Below are positions 1 to 8,236 of a stretch of DNA of 64,000 nt, piece by piece. The DNA comes from Affinundibacterium baiyunense. GTDB taxonomy: Bacteria > Pseudomonadota > Gammaproteobacteria > Burkholderiales > Burkholderiaceae_D. The first letter of the stretch is position 1, and each line of letters starts with the position of its first letter. A program made the translations under genes and the position numbers. The stretch spans positions 343,164-407,163 of the forward strand of contig NZ_JAGSPM010000004.1 in the NCBI RefSeq assembly GCF_018139645.1, read 5' to 3'. The notes below the pieces were generated by a model that saw nothing but the letters and a program-made list of their open reading frames with translations, ran no database searches and was not told where the DNA came from.

Positions 1-654
1 AAATTAAAGCAACTATGCGCAGAGTTCTCGCCAGTGTGGATTTCTGACCATTTATGTTGGACTAGCTTCGGCGGTATCAATAGTCACGACCTACTACCTA
101 TGCCCTTACATCAACACAGTTTGAGTCACCTTATTGCCAGGGTAAATCAGATTCAAGACTTTTTGGGACGCCGCCTAATTTTAGAGAATCCGAGTAGTTA
201 TCTACATTACCTTGATTCAGATATGCTGGAGTGGGAGTTCCTTAATTCACTGTGCGATGCGACCGGTGCAGGCATACTATTAGACATCAACAATATTTAC
301 GTCTCGGCATTCAACTTAGGCTTTAACGCAAACGACTACATTCAAGGTATCACCCCCGACCATGTCGTTCAAATTCACCTCGCAGGCCCACAACACTGTG
401 GTACCCACATCATCGATACGCACGATAGTCCTGTACCTGAGGTAGTCTGGCAACTTTACACACAACTGATACGCAGAACAGGGCCTATCAGTTGTCTATT
501 AGAATGGGATGCAAATATTCCAGAATTTCACATTCTTCTGAGTGAACTTGCAAAAGCGAGGGATGTATTTCCAATTTCAAAATCGAACACAAAAATCGAG
601 GCGGCTGTAACGATAGCAAGGCACGATAAATTCTCTATGAGAATTGCAGTATGA
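1..654 (+). CDS. MNIO/DUF692 family protein (HvfB/BufB-like), 5' truncated by window edge
   Basis: The reading frame is open from base 1, so the gene begins before the window; about 217 C-terminal residues are seen, against about 280 for the family. Conserved DUF692 blocks are visible in order: SPVWISDHLCW, ENPSSYL, LLDINNIYVSAFN, QIHLAGP, DTHDSPV and LLEWDANIP. The His, Asp and Glu residues in these blocks are the kind that hold the iron centre in this TIM-barrel family. Family knowledge: MNIO enzymes are multinuclear non-heme iron oxygenases that modify cysteines or other residues of ribosomally made precursor peptides. The stop overlaps the next start (ATGA), so it is translationally coupled to a DUF2063 partner, as in hvf/buf-type RiPP clusters. 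The precursor gene is not in the window and would be expected upstream. Confidence 0.9.
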   Translation, partial: KLKQLCAEFSPVWISDHLCWTSFGGINSHDLLPMPLHQHSLSHLIARVNQIQDFLGRRLILENPSSYLHYLDSDMLEWEFLNSLCDATGAGILLDINNIYVSAFNLGFNANDYIQGITPDHVVQIHLAGPQHCGTHIIDTHDSPVPEVVWQLYTQLIRRTGPISCLLEWDANIPEFHILLSELAKARDVFPISKSNTKIEAAVTIARHDKFSMRIAV

Positions 655-1541
655 ACCAGCAAATTGCGCAACTACAAGAACAAATATTGAAGCATATCAC
701 TGGCGTTTCTAGCACTACCATTGATACAAATTCCCTTACAGCTTCCGCATTTTCAACTAGTTCGATTCAAACAATAGAAAATGGGGTTGATCACTTACTA
801 CGACCTAACGCACACTTACCCCCAGCCCAAGCACTCGCAATTTACCAACGTGCCTATATTGCTCGCTTACTGGAGTGCCTGCGCGCAGATTATCCTGTTT
901 TGAGACAGTATTTAGGAACTCAACTATTCGATCATTTTGCGACCGAATATATCCAGGCTTTTCCTCCAACATCATATAGTCTGTTCGACTTAGGCAAAAA
1001 TTTTTCAGATCACTTAGAACAAAGTTGTCCTGATCTTGCCTCATTTAATCAGCAAGATAAAGTAACTCACCAGTTACCAATACAAATCGCGGTAGCAGAA
1101 CGGCTACGAATTCGCGCGGCACGTGCAATTGGTCTAGAACAACGCCAACTAATCGAACCCAACTACCACAACCTTCAGCATGCGAAGGCAATCGCATTAT
1201 CTATTTCAGATGCTTGTGGCTTGATGTCTGCGCATCCAGCTTTACTCGATATTTTAAGCGGTGAAAATCGTGAACGAGATTATGTCAACATAGATCGCAT
1301 CTATCTTGCGATCAGTCGTAGTAACTACCGAATCCGCACAGACATCCTTCAAATATGGCAGTATCATTTTCTACATTTACTTGCGCAATCAACACAAACG
1401 CCGATTTTGCTAGAGGATCTAGTCATGCACACAAGCAAGGAATCTAACCTTGATGCTGAGACGATTTATGCACATCTTTCACTTTGGTTACCAATTGCCA
1501 TTAGCAGAGCGTATTTATACGTCGAATTTGTTGATACTTAA
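651..1541 (+). CDS. DUF2063 (HvfC/BufC-like) partner protein of the MNIO enzyme
   Basis: This 296-residue protein overlaps the preceding DUF692 gene by four bases. Residues about 45-130 match the DUF2063 N-terminal pattern (ALAIYQRAYIARLLECLRADYPVLRQYLG, then a phenylalanine- and proline-containing block), seen in proteins that accompany MNIO enzymes. Family knowledge: such partners are thought to bind the precursor peptide and present it to the oxygenase; older annotations call the fold a putative DNA-binding domain. The C-terminal half (about 190-290) is helical and less conserved. No signal peptide or membrane segment is visible, so a cytoplasmic protein is inferred. The role as a RiPP partner is inferred from the family and the coupling. 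Confidence 0.85.
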   Translation: MNQQIAQLQEQILKHITGVSSTTIDTNSLTASAFSTSSIQTIENGVDHLLRPNAHLPPAQALAIYQRAYIARLLECLRADYPVLRQYLGTQLFDHFATEYIQAFPPTSYSLFDLGKNFSDHLEQSCPDLASFNQQDKVTHQLPIQIAVAERLRIRAARAIGLEQRQLIEPNYHNLQHAKAIALSISDACGLMSAHPALLDILSGENRERDYVNIDRIYLAISRSNYRIRTDILQIWQYHFLHLLAQSTQTPILLEDLVMHTSKESNLDAETIYAHLSLWLPIAISRAYLYVEFVDT

Positions 1542-1683
1542 AAGATTGAATATCTCTACCAACTTAGAACTTTCTTACAAATGATCGCTTAGGCACGTCC
1601 GAACAAACAATTGAGAAAAACAAGATTATTCAATGCTATGATGCATGTACGTTTTTTTCAGTTGAACTCACATTTGAACTTTC

Positions 1684-2538
1684 ATGCAGCCATCTGATCC
1701 ACGCATTGTTTCATCAAATCGTCCACCCAATCGTCGTACCGCTTTCCTCGCTGCGCGCAAAAAACAAGAGATCAATCCGACCGTACAACGTCAAGTGGCT
1801 GCAATCAAGGCTAAGCATACGCTTGGACTGCCCCTACTTGATCAAATACAGACACAATCCAGCACAGTGACTCATGTTCAGTTACATCCAAAACAAATAA
1901 TCCTCGGGATCGTCGCTTCGACTTCATTTATCGCTGGCTTATTAGCAGCGATTGAGCAATCGATGCTAATTGCGAGTGCTAGCGGCTTGTGCTTTTTGCT
2001 TAGTGCAACTTGGCTTGGACTTACGCGACGTCACAATCGACAAACTAGTTCGACACAATCTACTTCAGTGGCTTTATTCACTGTTGCCAATATCATCGCA
2101 TTTGATGGTGCTATTGCTGCACTTTACGGTACACGCGAAAAAGTTGAGCAGCCGCCACACGATTCTGAACTACAGCACAAATTAGATAAGTTGAAATCGA
2201 TTTTGCTCTCGATCAAAGCACAGTTTGTTCGCATCCACCAATTGACAGCAAAGTCGGATGCACAGGAGGTGTTGAGTTATGACGATCAGTTTTATTTGAA
2301 CGCCTGCTTACAACGATATTTACCGGATAGTCTTGAAAGTTATTTACGCGTACCGCCAGCAACACGTCTGACACATGCAGTACAAGGTGAACAAACCGCC
2401 TTGGATTTGCTGCTGCATCAATTGCATCTCTTGCATACTGAAATTGATCAACGCGAACAAGCGCTAACAAAAAACGCTGCTGAGCAATTAATGCGTCAGC
2501 AGCGTTTTTTAGAAGAAAAGAGTCGTAGCTCGCGCTAG
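1684..2538 (+). CDS. Uncharacterised two-helix membrane protein with helical C-terminal domain
   Basis: I do not recognise a named family for this 284-residue protein. Residues 1-65 are polar and basic. Two hydrophobic segments follow at about 71-90 and 93-112, close enough to form a hairpin in the inner membrane. A Gln/Thr-rich stretch then leads to a helical, charged C-terminal region (about 155-284, coiled-coil-like towards the end). The gene converges on yiaAB/telA with only two bases between the stop codons. A terminator-like hairpin lies inside its last 70 bases. An envelope function related to the neighbouring telA-yiaAB pair is possible, but nothing in the sequence proves it. Confidence 0.6.
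   Translation: MQPSDPRIVSSNRPPNRRTAFLAARKKQEINPTVQRQVAAIKAKHTLGLPLLDQIQTQSSTVTHVQLHPKQIILGIVASTSFIAGLLAAIEQSMLIASASGLCFLLSATWLGLTRRHNRQTSSTQSTSVALFTVANIIAFDGAIAALYGTREKVEQPPHDSELQHKLDKLKSILLSIKAQFVRIHQLTAKSDAQEVLSYDDQFYLNACLQRYLPDSLESYLRVPPATRLTHAVQGEQTALDLLLHQLHLLHTEIDQREQALTKNAAEQLMRQQRFLEEKSRSSR
2469..2510. terminator. Bidirectional intrinsic terminator inside the 3' end of a coding region
   Basis: A perfect 15-base stem (2469-2483 with 2496-2510) encloses a 12-base loop. The stem ends in A6 on one side and T6 on the other, so it looks like a terminator in both directions. It lies inside the coding sequence of the 1684-2538 gene, 28 bases before its stop, and about 30 bases after the stop of the minus-strand yiaAB gene. 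It most plausibly ends the telA-yiaAB transcript. It could also stop transcripts of the plus-strand gene before its stop codon. Confidence 0.7.
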
Positions 2539-2540
2539 TA

Positions 2541-3017
2541 TTACTGGGTAGATTGCGTTGATTGAGTTGCTTGCGCCGGAACTTCGCTGGCAGTGAGGTC
2601 GGAACGTGCCATCAAATCTGCCTCATGCGCATCGCGAATTGTTTTTGCTAAGGTAAATGTGGTGCTGATCAAGAATAACCAACTGACCACCATATAATTC
2701 TTTTCCGCAGCAGGAATATTCATACGCCACAGTCCCCAAGCTGTTAATAAAACAGCGGCTGCGAACGCAACCCAGACTGTCATCACCCATGAAGGCGTAT
2801 CGACTTGCCCATCACGATTATCACGTATCATTTTAGCGACTGCAAAGCAGGCGAATAAACTAAAGAACAAACCCAAAGCGACGAAAGCCCGGTCTAACTC
2901 CTGCCCAGGTAATTGAATCGTGCCAACCGCACACGCCACCACTGCGATCGCAAACGCTAACCAAACCTGCAAACGCCAAGCATTGCTATCACGATGCATA
3001 ATGTACTGTGTTGCCAT
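2541..3017 (-). CDS. YiaA/YiaB family inner membrane protein
   Basis: This 158-residue protein has four hydrophobic helices arranged as two repeats (about 16-33 with 41-60, and 76-95 with 105-122). Each repeat ends in a similar motif (FAVAKMIRDNRD and FTLAKTIRDAHE), which is the YiaAB two-helix signature. The start at 3017 (MATQYIMHRD) is chosen because a GGGG ribosome-binding site lies eight bases upstream; an in-frame start 13 codons earlier has no such support. It follows telA in the same direction, so the two probably form an operon. Family function is unknown; it is often found near telA-type genes. Confidence 0.8.
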   Translation of the reverse strand: MATQYIMHRDSNAWRLQVWLAFAIAVVACAVGTIQLPGQELDRAFVALGLFFSLFACFAVAKMIRDNRDGQVDTPSWVMTVWVAFAAAVLLTAWGLWRMNIPAAEKNYMVVSWLFLISTTFTLAKTIRDAHEADLMARSDLTASEVPAQATQSTQSTQ

Positions 3018-3100
3018 ACTTAATTCCCCTTTTTTATAAGTCATCACTACATTCAAAAACTCATCACACCAAATACTATTTTGAAAACCTAGTTGAGCGA

Positions 3101-4303
3101 CTACAAAGCGACTGGTCCAGATAATTCTTGCTGTGTTGCTGCACGCGCCTGTTGTTGACGATGCTTATCTAGATAGTGTTCTGCCTTTTGCAATTGCTGT
3201 TGCAGAATATGATTGTTCTGTCCCATCACATCAATTGCCTTTGAGCGAAACGTATCCATCGCATCCATCGCTTTAAATGTTTGCTCAAACATTTCTTTCA
3301 GTTTGTCGATTCCCAACATCGGATTTTGTGCAAACTGACCAACCTTATCCGCATGTTGATTTAATTGTCGGCCTGTTTCTGCGACCAAATTCTCTATCGT
3401 GCTATTTATTCCGCTTAAGGCATCCATCACTTTCATTTGATTGCCTGTTGCACGAGCTAACGTTTGCGCCACCGCCAATGCACTCATGCCAGTTGTAGCC
3501 ACGCGACTACATCCATTCATCATTTCGCGGCCAGTCTTCTTTAACACATCTAAGGCCAGATAACCATTGGTACAAACTGCTTGTTGCGTCAACATATCTT
3601 GTAGATTCTGCCTTGCATAAAACAATACCTCTTGTTCTAGAGCTTGTGCACGCAATGCATCAGTAGCCTTAAGAATTTGTACGCGTTCATGCAAACGACG
3701 ATCTAAGGTTTCTGCAAAGTGAATAGCGGCATTCAGCTTTTGCATAGCGTCCCATAACTTTTGGCGCGTCGCTTCAATATCAATCACATCACGTTGCATA
3801 TCGTCACGCGCGGCATTTAACTGCTGCATACTCTTTTGCAATTGCCCTGCCGCGCCCTGATATTTACGAAAATAACTTTGTAATTTATTTCCATAAGGAA
3901 TCAAGCCAAATATTTTTTTCGCTTGAAATAAATCTCCTTCTTTACCTGGATTTAAACCATCCAAATGTCCGCGCATCTCTTGAATCGCCTTAAATGCGGA
4001 ACTATCTTCCATCCCAATAAAGTTGGCTTGCATTAAGCGACCTTGCATTAATGTGGAAGCGATCGAGATTTCCTCGCGACCAAGCGCAAAAGCGCTATCA
4101 AGCCGCGCCTTAAAACCCTCACTTTGCAGATCTTCCGTCAACAATCCATGCATAAAACGATCAACTTGCTCTTCCACTGCATTTTTCAAGTCATCGGTCA
4201 ACGGAACGGCTGTTTTTGCCATTTGCTCACTAACAGGTGTCATTACCTCCGGTGCTTGCAATACAAATGTATCGTTAGAACTACCCACAATCTGCTCGGT
4301 CAT
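3101..4303 (-). CDS. telA: TelA/KlaA family toxic anion resistance protein
   Basis: The 400-residue sequence is largely alpha-helical with no membrane segment and matches the TelA family along its length. Recognisable blocks are LIPYGNKLQSYFRKY (about 135-150), a long coiled-coil centre (about 150-240), and TALAVAQTLARATGNQMKVMDAL-type helices (about 275-300). A good ribosome-binding site (AGGGA) precedes the ATG. Family knowledge: TelA/KlaA proteins were first linked to tellurite resistance on plasmids, but chromosomal members are general stress or envelope proteins of unclear mechanism. It is followed by yiaAB. The tellurite role should not be assumed here, since no ter genes are nearby. 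Confidence 0.88.
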   Translation of the reverse strand: MTEQIVGSSNDTFVLQAPEVMTPVSEQMAKTAVPLTDDLKNAVEEQVDRFMHGLLTEDLQSEGFKARLDSAFALGREEISIASTLMQGRLMQANFIGMEDSSAFKAIQEMRGHLDGLNPGKEGDLFQAKKIFGLIPYGNKLQSYFRKYQGAAGQLQKSMQQLNAARDDMQRDVIDIEATRQKLWDAMQKLNAAIHFAETLDRRLHERVQILKATDALRAQALEQEVLFYARQNLQDMLTQQAVCTNGYLALDVLKKTGREMMNGCSRVATTGMSALAVAQTLARATGNQMKVMDALSGINSTIENLVAETGRQLNQHADKVGQFAQNPMLGIDKLKEMFEQTFKAMDAMDTFRSKAIDVMGQNNHILQQQLQKAEHYLDKHRQQQARAATQQELSGPVAL

Positions 4304-4632
4304 CTTATCCCTTTCGGTTAGATTTAAGATATTGGCAATTTAAATTGAATATGCCTAGATAGCAACAATTACTTTGGCGCGCAATCTCAATAAACTGCGC
4401 TTAACTACCTCTGTAACTAGTTGCGTGGGCAGGAGTTTGGGATTGATTGCGATCGATTTCCACACAAGATTGAATAGTTTCAAGTTCTTACTCAAAAGGT
4501 GTCTAGATACGATACTCGTCGGCGACTTTTCAGATTGTCAGCAGAAAATTTATACGCAACTGAGATTCTACGGAATCAGTTTGCTTGTAAAATGAGAAAC
4601 TACTATCAATCGTAATTTCATCTCATCTGGCT
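4304..4632. other. Divergent intergenic region between telA and the phospholipase D gene
   Basis: This 329-base stretch must carry promoters for both flanking genes, which point away from each other. I see no convincing terminator, RNA gene or palindrome. A 73-codon open frame on the plus strand has no family features or ribosome-binding site and is not called. Confidence 0.5.
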
Positions 4633-6243
4633 ATGCGCCCTGCAAACAAACTCAAACTTAGTTTCGCCATCTTTATTTTGCTCTGTCTATTTTCTTACTT
4701 AGACCGACCATTTCCCAATTCCAAAACGGTCTACGACAGCGTGCCTTTGCCCGCAACAACGGAGAGTAATCTACAAGCGAGTTTCGAGTTTTTATCGGCC
4801 GACAAAAAGAATGCGCAATCGTGGTCATTACCAGATTACATCAACTCCGTCACCGCCGAGCATCCACAAAAAACCGGGGCGTATATTTTAGAAAATGGTT
4901 TCGAAGCACTACTCGCTCGCGCTTGGCTGGCTGACCATGCAACTAAGAGCATTGAGGTGCAATATTTTATTTGGAGCAATGACAACATCGGCACCTTAGC
5001 CTCGGAAGCCTTAATCCGTGCGGCCAATCGCGGTGTTAAAGTACGCGTCATCGTCGATGATTTACTCATCGAAGCAGAAGATAAAACCATACTCGCATTA
5101 GCCAAACATCCCAATGTAGAAATTCGCATCTACAATCCAAAACACCGCGTTGGCACCAATATTGGTAAGCGTCTGTGGAATATCGTCGCCGACTTTAAAT
5201 CAGCCAATCAGCGCATGCATGACAAAACCTTCGTGGTCGATGGCTTAGTTGCGATTACTGGCGGTCGTAATATGGCAAGTGAATATTTTAATTTCCATCA
5301 CGAATCTAATTTTCGTGATCGCGATTTATTAATACTCGGTAGCGCCGTCACCAAAGTCGGTGACAACTTTAATAATTTCTGGCAGCACCCATTAAGCGTT
5401 CCTGTAGAAACCATTTTTGCGGAACATCGCTTCATGCAAGCATCACCGGAAATTAGCAATCAAGAAGTAGCCAACATCTATCAACAATTGCATGCCTATG
5501 CAAATCTCGACAGTAATTTTGACCCCTTACTCAAACAAGCGATACGTAGCATTCCCGAATCATTCGAGCGCTTGTCAAAAGAAATTGTCTGGACAGATGT
5601 TGAATTTATTCATGACATACCTGGGAAAAATCGTAGTGCCGACTTGCAAGGTGGCGGCGATAGCACGCGCGCATTAGCGACTTTGGTGGATCAAGCGCAG
5701 CAAGAAATCTTGATCCAGTCGCCGTATTTGGTTTTATCCGACAAAGCAATCGCGATGATTAAACGCAGTTTAGAGCGAGGCGTAAAAATCACAATCAATA
5801 CCAATTCCTTGGCTTCTACCGACAACTTACAAGCCTTTAGTGGCTATCGTAACCAGCGTGAAGAATTATTAAAGATGGGAGTAAAAATCTTTGAATTTCG
5901 ACCTGATGCAGGAAGTCGAGGGAAATTACTCAACTCTCCGGTGATCGACAAATACAAACCTGCGGTATTTAGCTTGCACGCCAAATCGATGGTGATCGAC
6001 AACAAAATCGCTTATGTAGGAACATTTAATTTTGATCCGCGTTCTGAGAATCTGAATACCGAAGTCGGTGTGATCATCCACAATCAACAACTCGCAGAAC
6101 AACTTGTGCAAGCGATAAAACAAGATATCCAACCCGGCAATAGCTGGAACGCTGAACTCGATGATCCCGATCAGCACGTCTCATACTCGAAGCGATTTCA
6201 GGTTTGGCTGATGCAATTACTGCCACTCCGCCCCATACTATAA
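4633..6243 (+). CDS. Phospholipase D superfamily protein, cardiolipin synthase C (YmdC)-like
   Basis: The 536-residue protein carries two HKD motifs, HDKTFVVD (H196, K198, D203) and HAKSMVID (H449, K451, D456). Each is followed by the typical Gly-rich strand (TGGRNMASEY and GTFNFDPRSENLNTE). One N-terminal hydrophobic segment (about 8-24) is a membrane anchor or uncleaved signal, with catalytic domains probably on the periplasmic side. Length and motif spacing fit ClsC/YmdC-type cardiolipin synthases, which make cardiolipin from phosphatidylethanolamine and phosphatidylglycerol. A ymdB-like partner is not adjacent, so the exact reaction is an inference. It stands alone, with about 200 bases on its 3' side before the next gene. 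Confidence 0.85.
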   Translation: MRPANKLKLSFAIFILLCLFSYLDRPFPNSKTVYDSVPLPATTESNLQASFEFLSADKKNAQSWSLPDYINSVTAEHPQKTGAYILENGFEALLARAWLADHATKSIEVQYFIWSNDNIGTLASEALIRAANRGVKVRVIVDDLLIEAEDKTILALAKHPNVEIRIYNPKHRVGTNIGKRLWNIVADFKSANQRMHDKTFVVDGLVAITGGRNMASEYFNFHHESNFRDRDLLILGSAVTKVGDNFNNFWQHPLSVPVETIFAEHRFMQASPEISNQEVANIYQQLHAYANLDSNFDPLLKQAIRSIPESFERLSKEIVWTDVEFIHDIPGKNRSADLQGGGDSTRALATLVDQAQQEILIQSPYLVLSDKAIAMIKRSLERGVKITINTNSLASTDNLQAFSGYRNQREELLKMGVKIFEFRPDAGSRGKLLNSPVIDKYKPAVFSLHAKSMVIDNKIAYVGTFNFDPRSENLNTEVGVIIHNQQLAEQLVQAIKQDIQPGNSWNAELDDPDQHVSYSKRFQVWLMQLLPLRPIL

Positions 6244-6449
6244 TTGACATGTGAAAACGGAATTTACACGTAAAAAGACTTCAAGACCTAAGCATTTAAA
6301 CCTCAACAGGAAAAAAGAATAAGTCTTCTTGTCATTCGTAAAAGACTTGCACATTTTTTCGATTCATTTCTAGTCAAAAATCTTTCTTCAGGGATATATG
6401 CGGCATAAATCGTGCTAGCATAAGATGCAAACTTCGCGAAGGTGGCATC

Positions 6450-8222
6450 ATGTCAGATCACGTCAAGCTAGATGAAGAGCAGCATAAGACGGCCGATGTT
6501 CACTATCGGCTATTAGTCGACAGCATCACCGACTATGCCATCATCATGCTAGATCCAGCCGGATATATTCAGAGTTGGAATGCTGGCGCACGACACATTC
6601 TGGGTTACTCGCAAGAGCAGATCTTGACGCAGTCAGTATTGTCCTTGTTTTCTGAAGAGATACTGAACAATCACTTTCCCCCATCATTATTATGCCACGT
6701 CGCCCAACACGGACAATACGAAGTTGATACTTGGTTACACCGACAAGACGGTTCTGAATTTTGGGCTAATGTATTAATTACCGCACTGTTTGAGCCTAAC
6801 GGGAAGCTAATCGGCTATAGCCAAATCATCAAAGACCTCAGCGAGCGGCGCCGCATTGATGAGCGTTTTCGACGTGTGGTTGAATCCGCACCCAACGCCA
6901 TGGTGATGGTGAATCACCACGGTAGTATTGAAATGGTGAATACCCAAGCAGAGCGTTTATTCGACTACAGCCGAGCTGAGATGTTGGGACAAAAAATCGA
7001 AATCCTTGTGCCTGATCGCTTTTGTCATGGACACCCAGCAAAACGCGATATGTTTTTGCATGCACCACAATCACGACCAATGGGCGCGGGACGCGATCTG
7101 TTTGGCAGACGCAAAGACGGCAGCGAATTCCCGATTGAAATTGGCCTCAATCCGATTGAAACCGATGAAGGCATGATGGTGCTGTCTTCGATTGTTGATA
7201 TCTCTGAACGCAAGCGTTTGGAAGAACGTTTTCGACGTGTCGTCGAATCTGCTCCAAATGCGATGGTGATGGTCAACTCACGAGGAAAAATAGAAATGGT
7301 GAATACGCAAGCCGAACTATTATTCCAATACGCACGTGTAGAATTACTTGGTCAACTGATAGAAATTTTGGTGCCTGAGCGATTCAGACATGAGCATCCA
7401 AACAAGCGACATCAATTTTTCGGCGACTTACAATCACGTCCCATGGGCGCTGGTCGAGATCTATTTGGACGTCGCAAAGATGGCAGCGAATTCCCTATCG
7501 AAATCGGTCTGAATCCGATAGAAACTGAAGAAGGCATGATGGTGCTATCATCGATTGTCGACATCTCAGACCGTAAGCAAAAAGAGCTACGAATTCAAGA
7601 AGCGCTCACTGAAAAAGACGTATTGCTCGGTGAAATTCATCATCGCGTTAAAAATAATCTACAAGTCGTGCACAGCTTACTTAGCTTGCAATCCTCACTA
7701 ATCAATGACGAAGCGGTCAGAAACATGTTGATGGATAGTCAGAACCGCATTCAATCTATGGCATTGATACATCAAACACTATATCAATCAAATAATTTTG
7801 CGCGTGTCGACTTTTCTGATTTCTTAGAAGCCTTAATTCCTACCCTAGTCAATTCTTACTCAATATCGGGAAAAAATATCACGCTGACGGTGGATGTCGA
7901 TGAAGTGTATCTACCAATCAATTCAGCAATTCCTTGTGGCTTACTCATCAATGAATTAATTACAAATGCACTCAAACATGCTTTCACAGATCGTAGCGAA
8001 GGCAGGATCAGTGTTTCTTTATCGACAAAGGATAACAAAGAAATTCAATTGATCATCAGCGACGATGGCAATGGCATTGCTGATCATCTGAATCTAGATG
8101 AGGTCGAGACCTTGGGCTTGCGCCTGGTAAATTTACTGTCGCAACAACTGAATGGCGTACTGCATATACAGCGTCAGCATCCTACACAGTTTGTTTTGCG
8201 CTTCCCACTGACTGAACATTAA
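6450..8222 (+). CDS. PAS-PAS-PAS sensor histidine kinase of the HisKA_2 family
   Basis: The 590-residue protein has no membrane segment and is probably cytoplasmic. Domains in order: PAS1 (about 17-135, with its PAC end), PAS2 (139-259), PAS3 (260-380), a HisKA_2 dimerisation domain with the motif [11 protein letters not shown] (H397/H398; the His before Arg is the likely phospho-acceptor), and a HATPase domain (about 485-588) with N-box [14 protein letters not shown] and G-box DDGNGI. PAS2 and PAS3 are near-copies of each other. It is followed after 14 bases by a REC-PAS-GGDEF-EAL regulator, its probable partner. Family knowledge: HisKA_2 kinases commonly pass phosphate to stand-alone or hybrid response regulators. 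The sensed signal is not evident, and no haem or flavin motif is obvious. Confidence 0.92.
   Translation: MSDHVKLDEEQHKTADVHYRLLVDSITDYAIIMLDPAGYIQSWNAGARHILGYSQEQILTQSVLSLFSEEILNNHFPPSLLCHVAQHGQYEVDTWLHRQDGSEFWANVLITALFEPNGKLIGYSQIIKDLSERRRIDERFRRVVESAPNAMVMVNHHGSIEMVNTQAERLFDYSRAEMLGQKIEILVPDRFCHGHPAKRDMFLHAPQSRPMGAGRDLFGRRKDGSEFPIEIGLNPIETDEGMMVLSSIVDISERKRLEERFRRVVESAPNAMVMVNSRGKIEMVNTQAELLFQYARVELLGQLIEILVPERFRHEHPNKRHQFFGDLQSRPMGAGRDLFGRRKDGSEFPIEIGLNPIETEEGMMVLSSIVDISDRKQKELRIQEALTEKDVLLGEIHHRVKNNLQVVHSLLSLQSSLINDEAVRNMLMDSQNRIQSMALIHQTLYQSNNFARVDFSDFLEALIPTLVNSYSISGKNITLTVDVDEVYLPINSAIPCGLLINELITNALKHAFTDRSEGRISVSLSTKDNKEIQLIISDDGNGIADHLNLDEVETLGLRLVNLLSQQLNGVLHIQRQHPTQFVLRFPLTEH
6864..7589 (+). 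repeat. In-frame 363-base direct duplication encoding PAS2 and PAS3
   Basis: Bases 6864-7226 and 7227-7589 encode two consecutive 121-residue PAS/PAC units. The units begin with the same residues ([17 protein letters not shown]) and share the block [19 protein letters not shown], then a nearly identical PAC end. The protein similarity is much higher than between either unit and PAS1. Codons differ at many silent positions, so this is a duplication kept or partly homogenised rather than a fresh copy. Confidence 0.9.
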
Positions 8223-8236
8223 ACGAGGACTTCACC

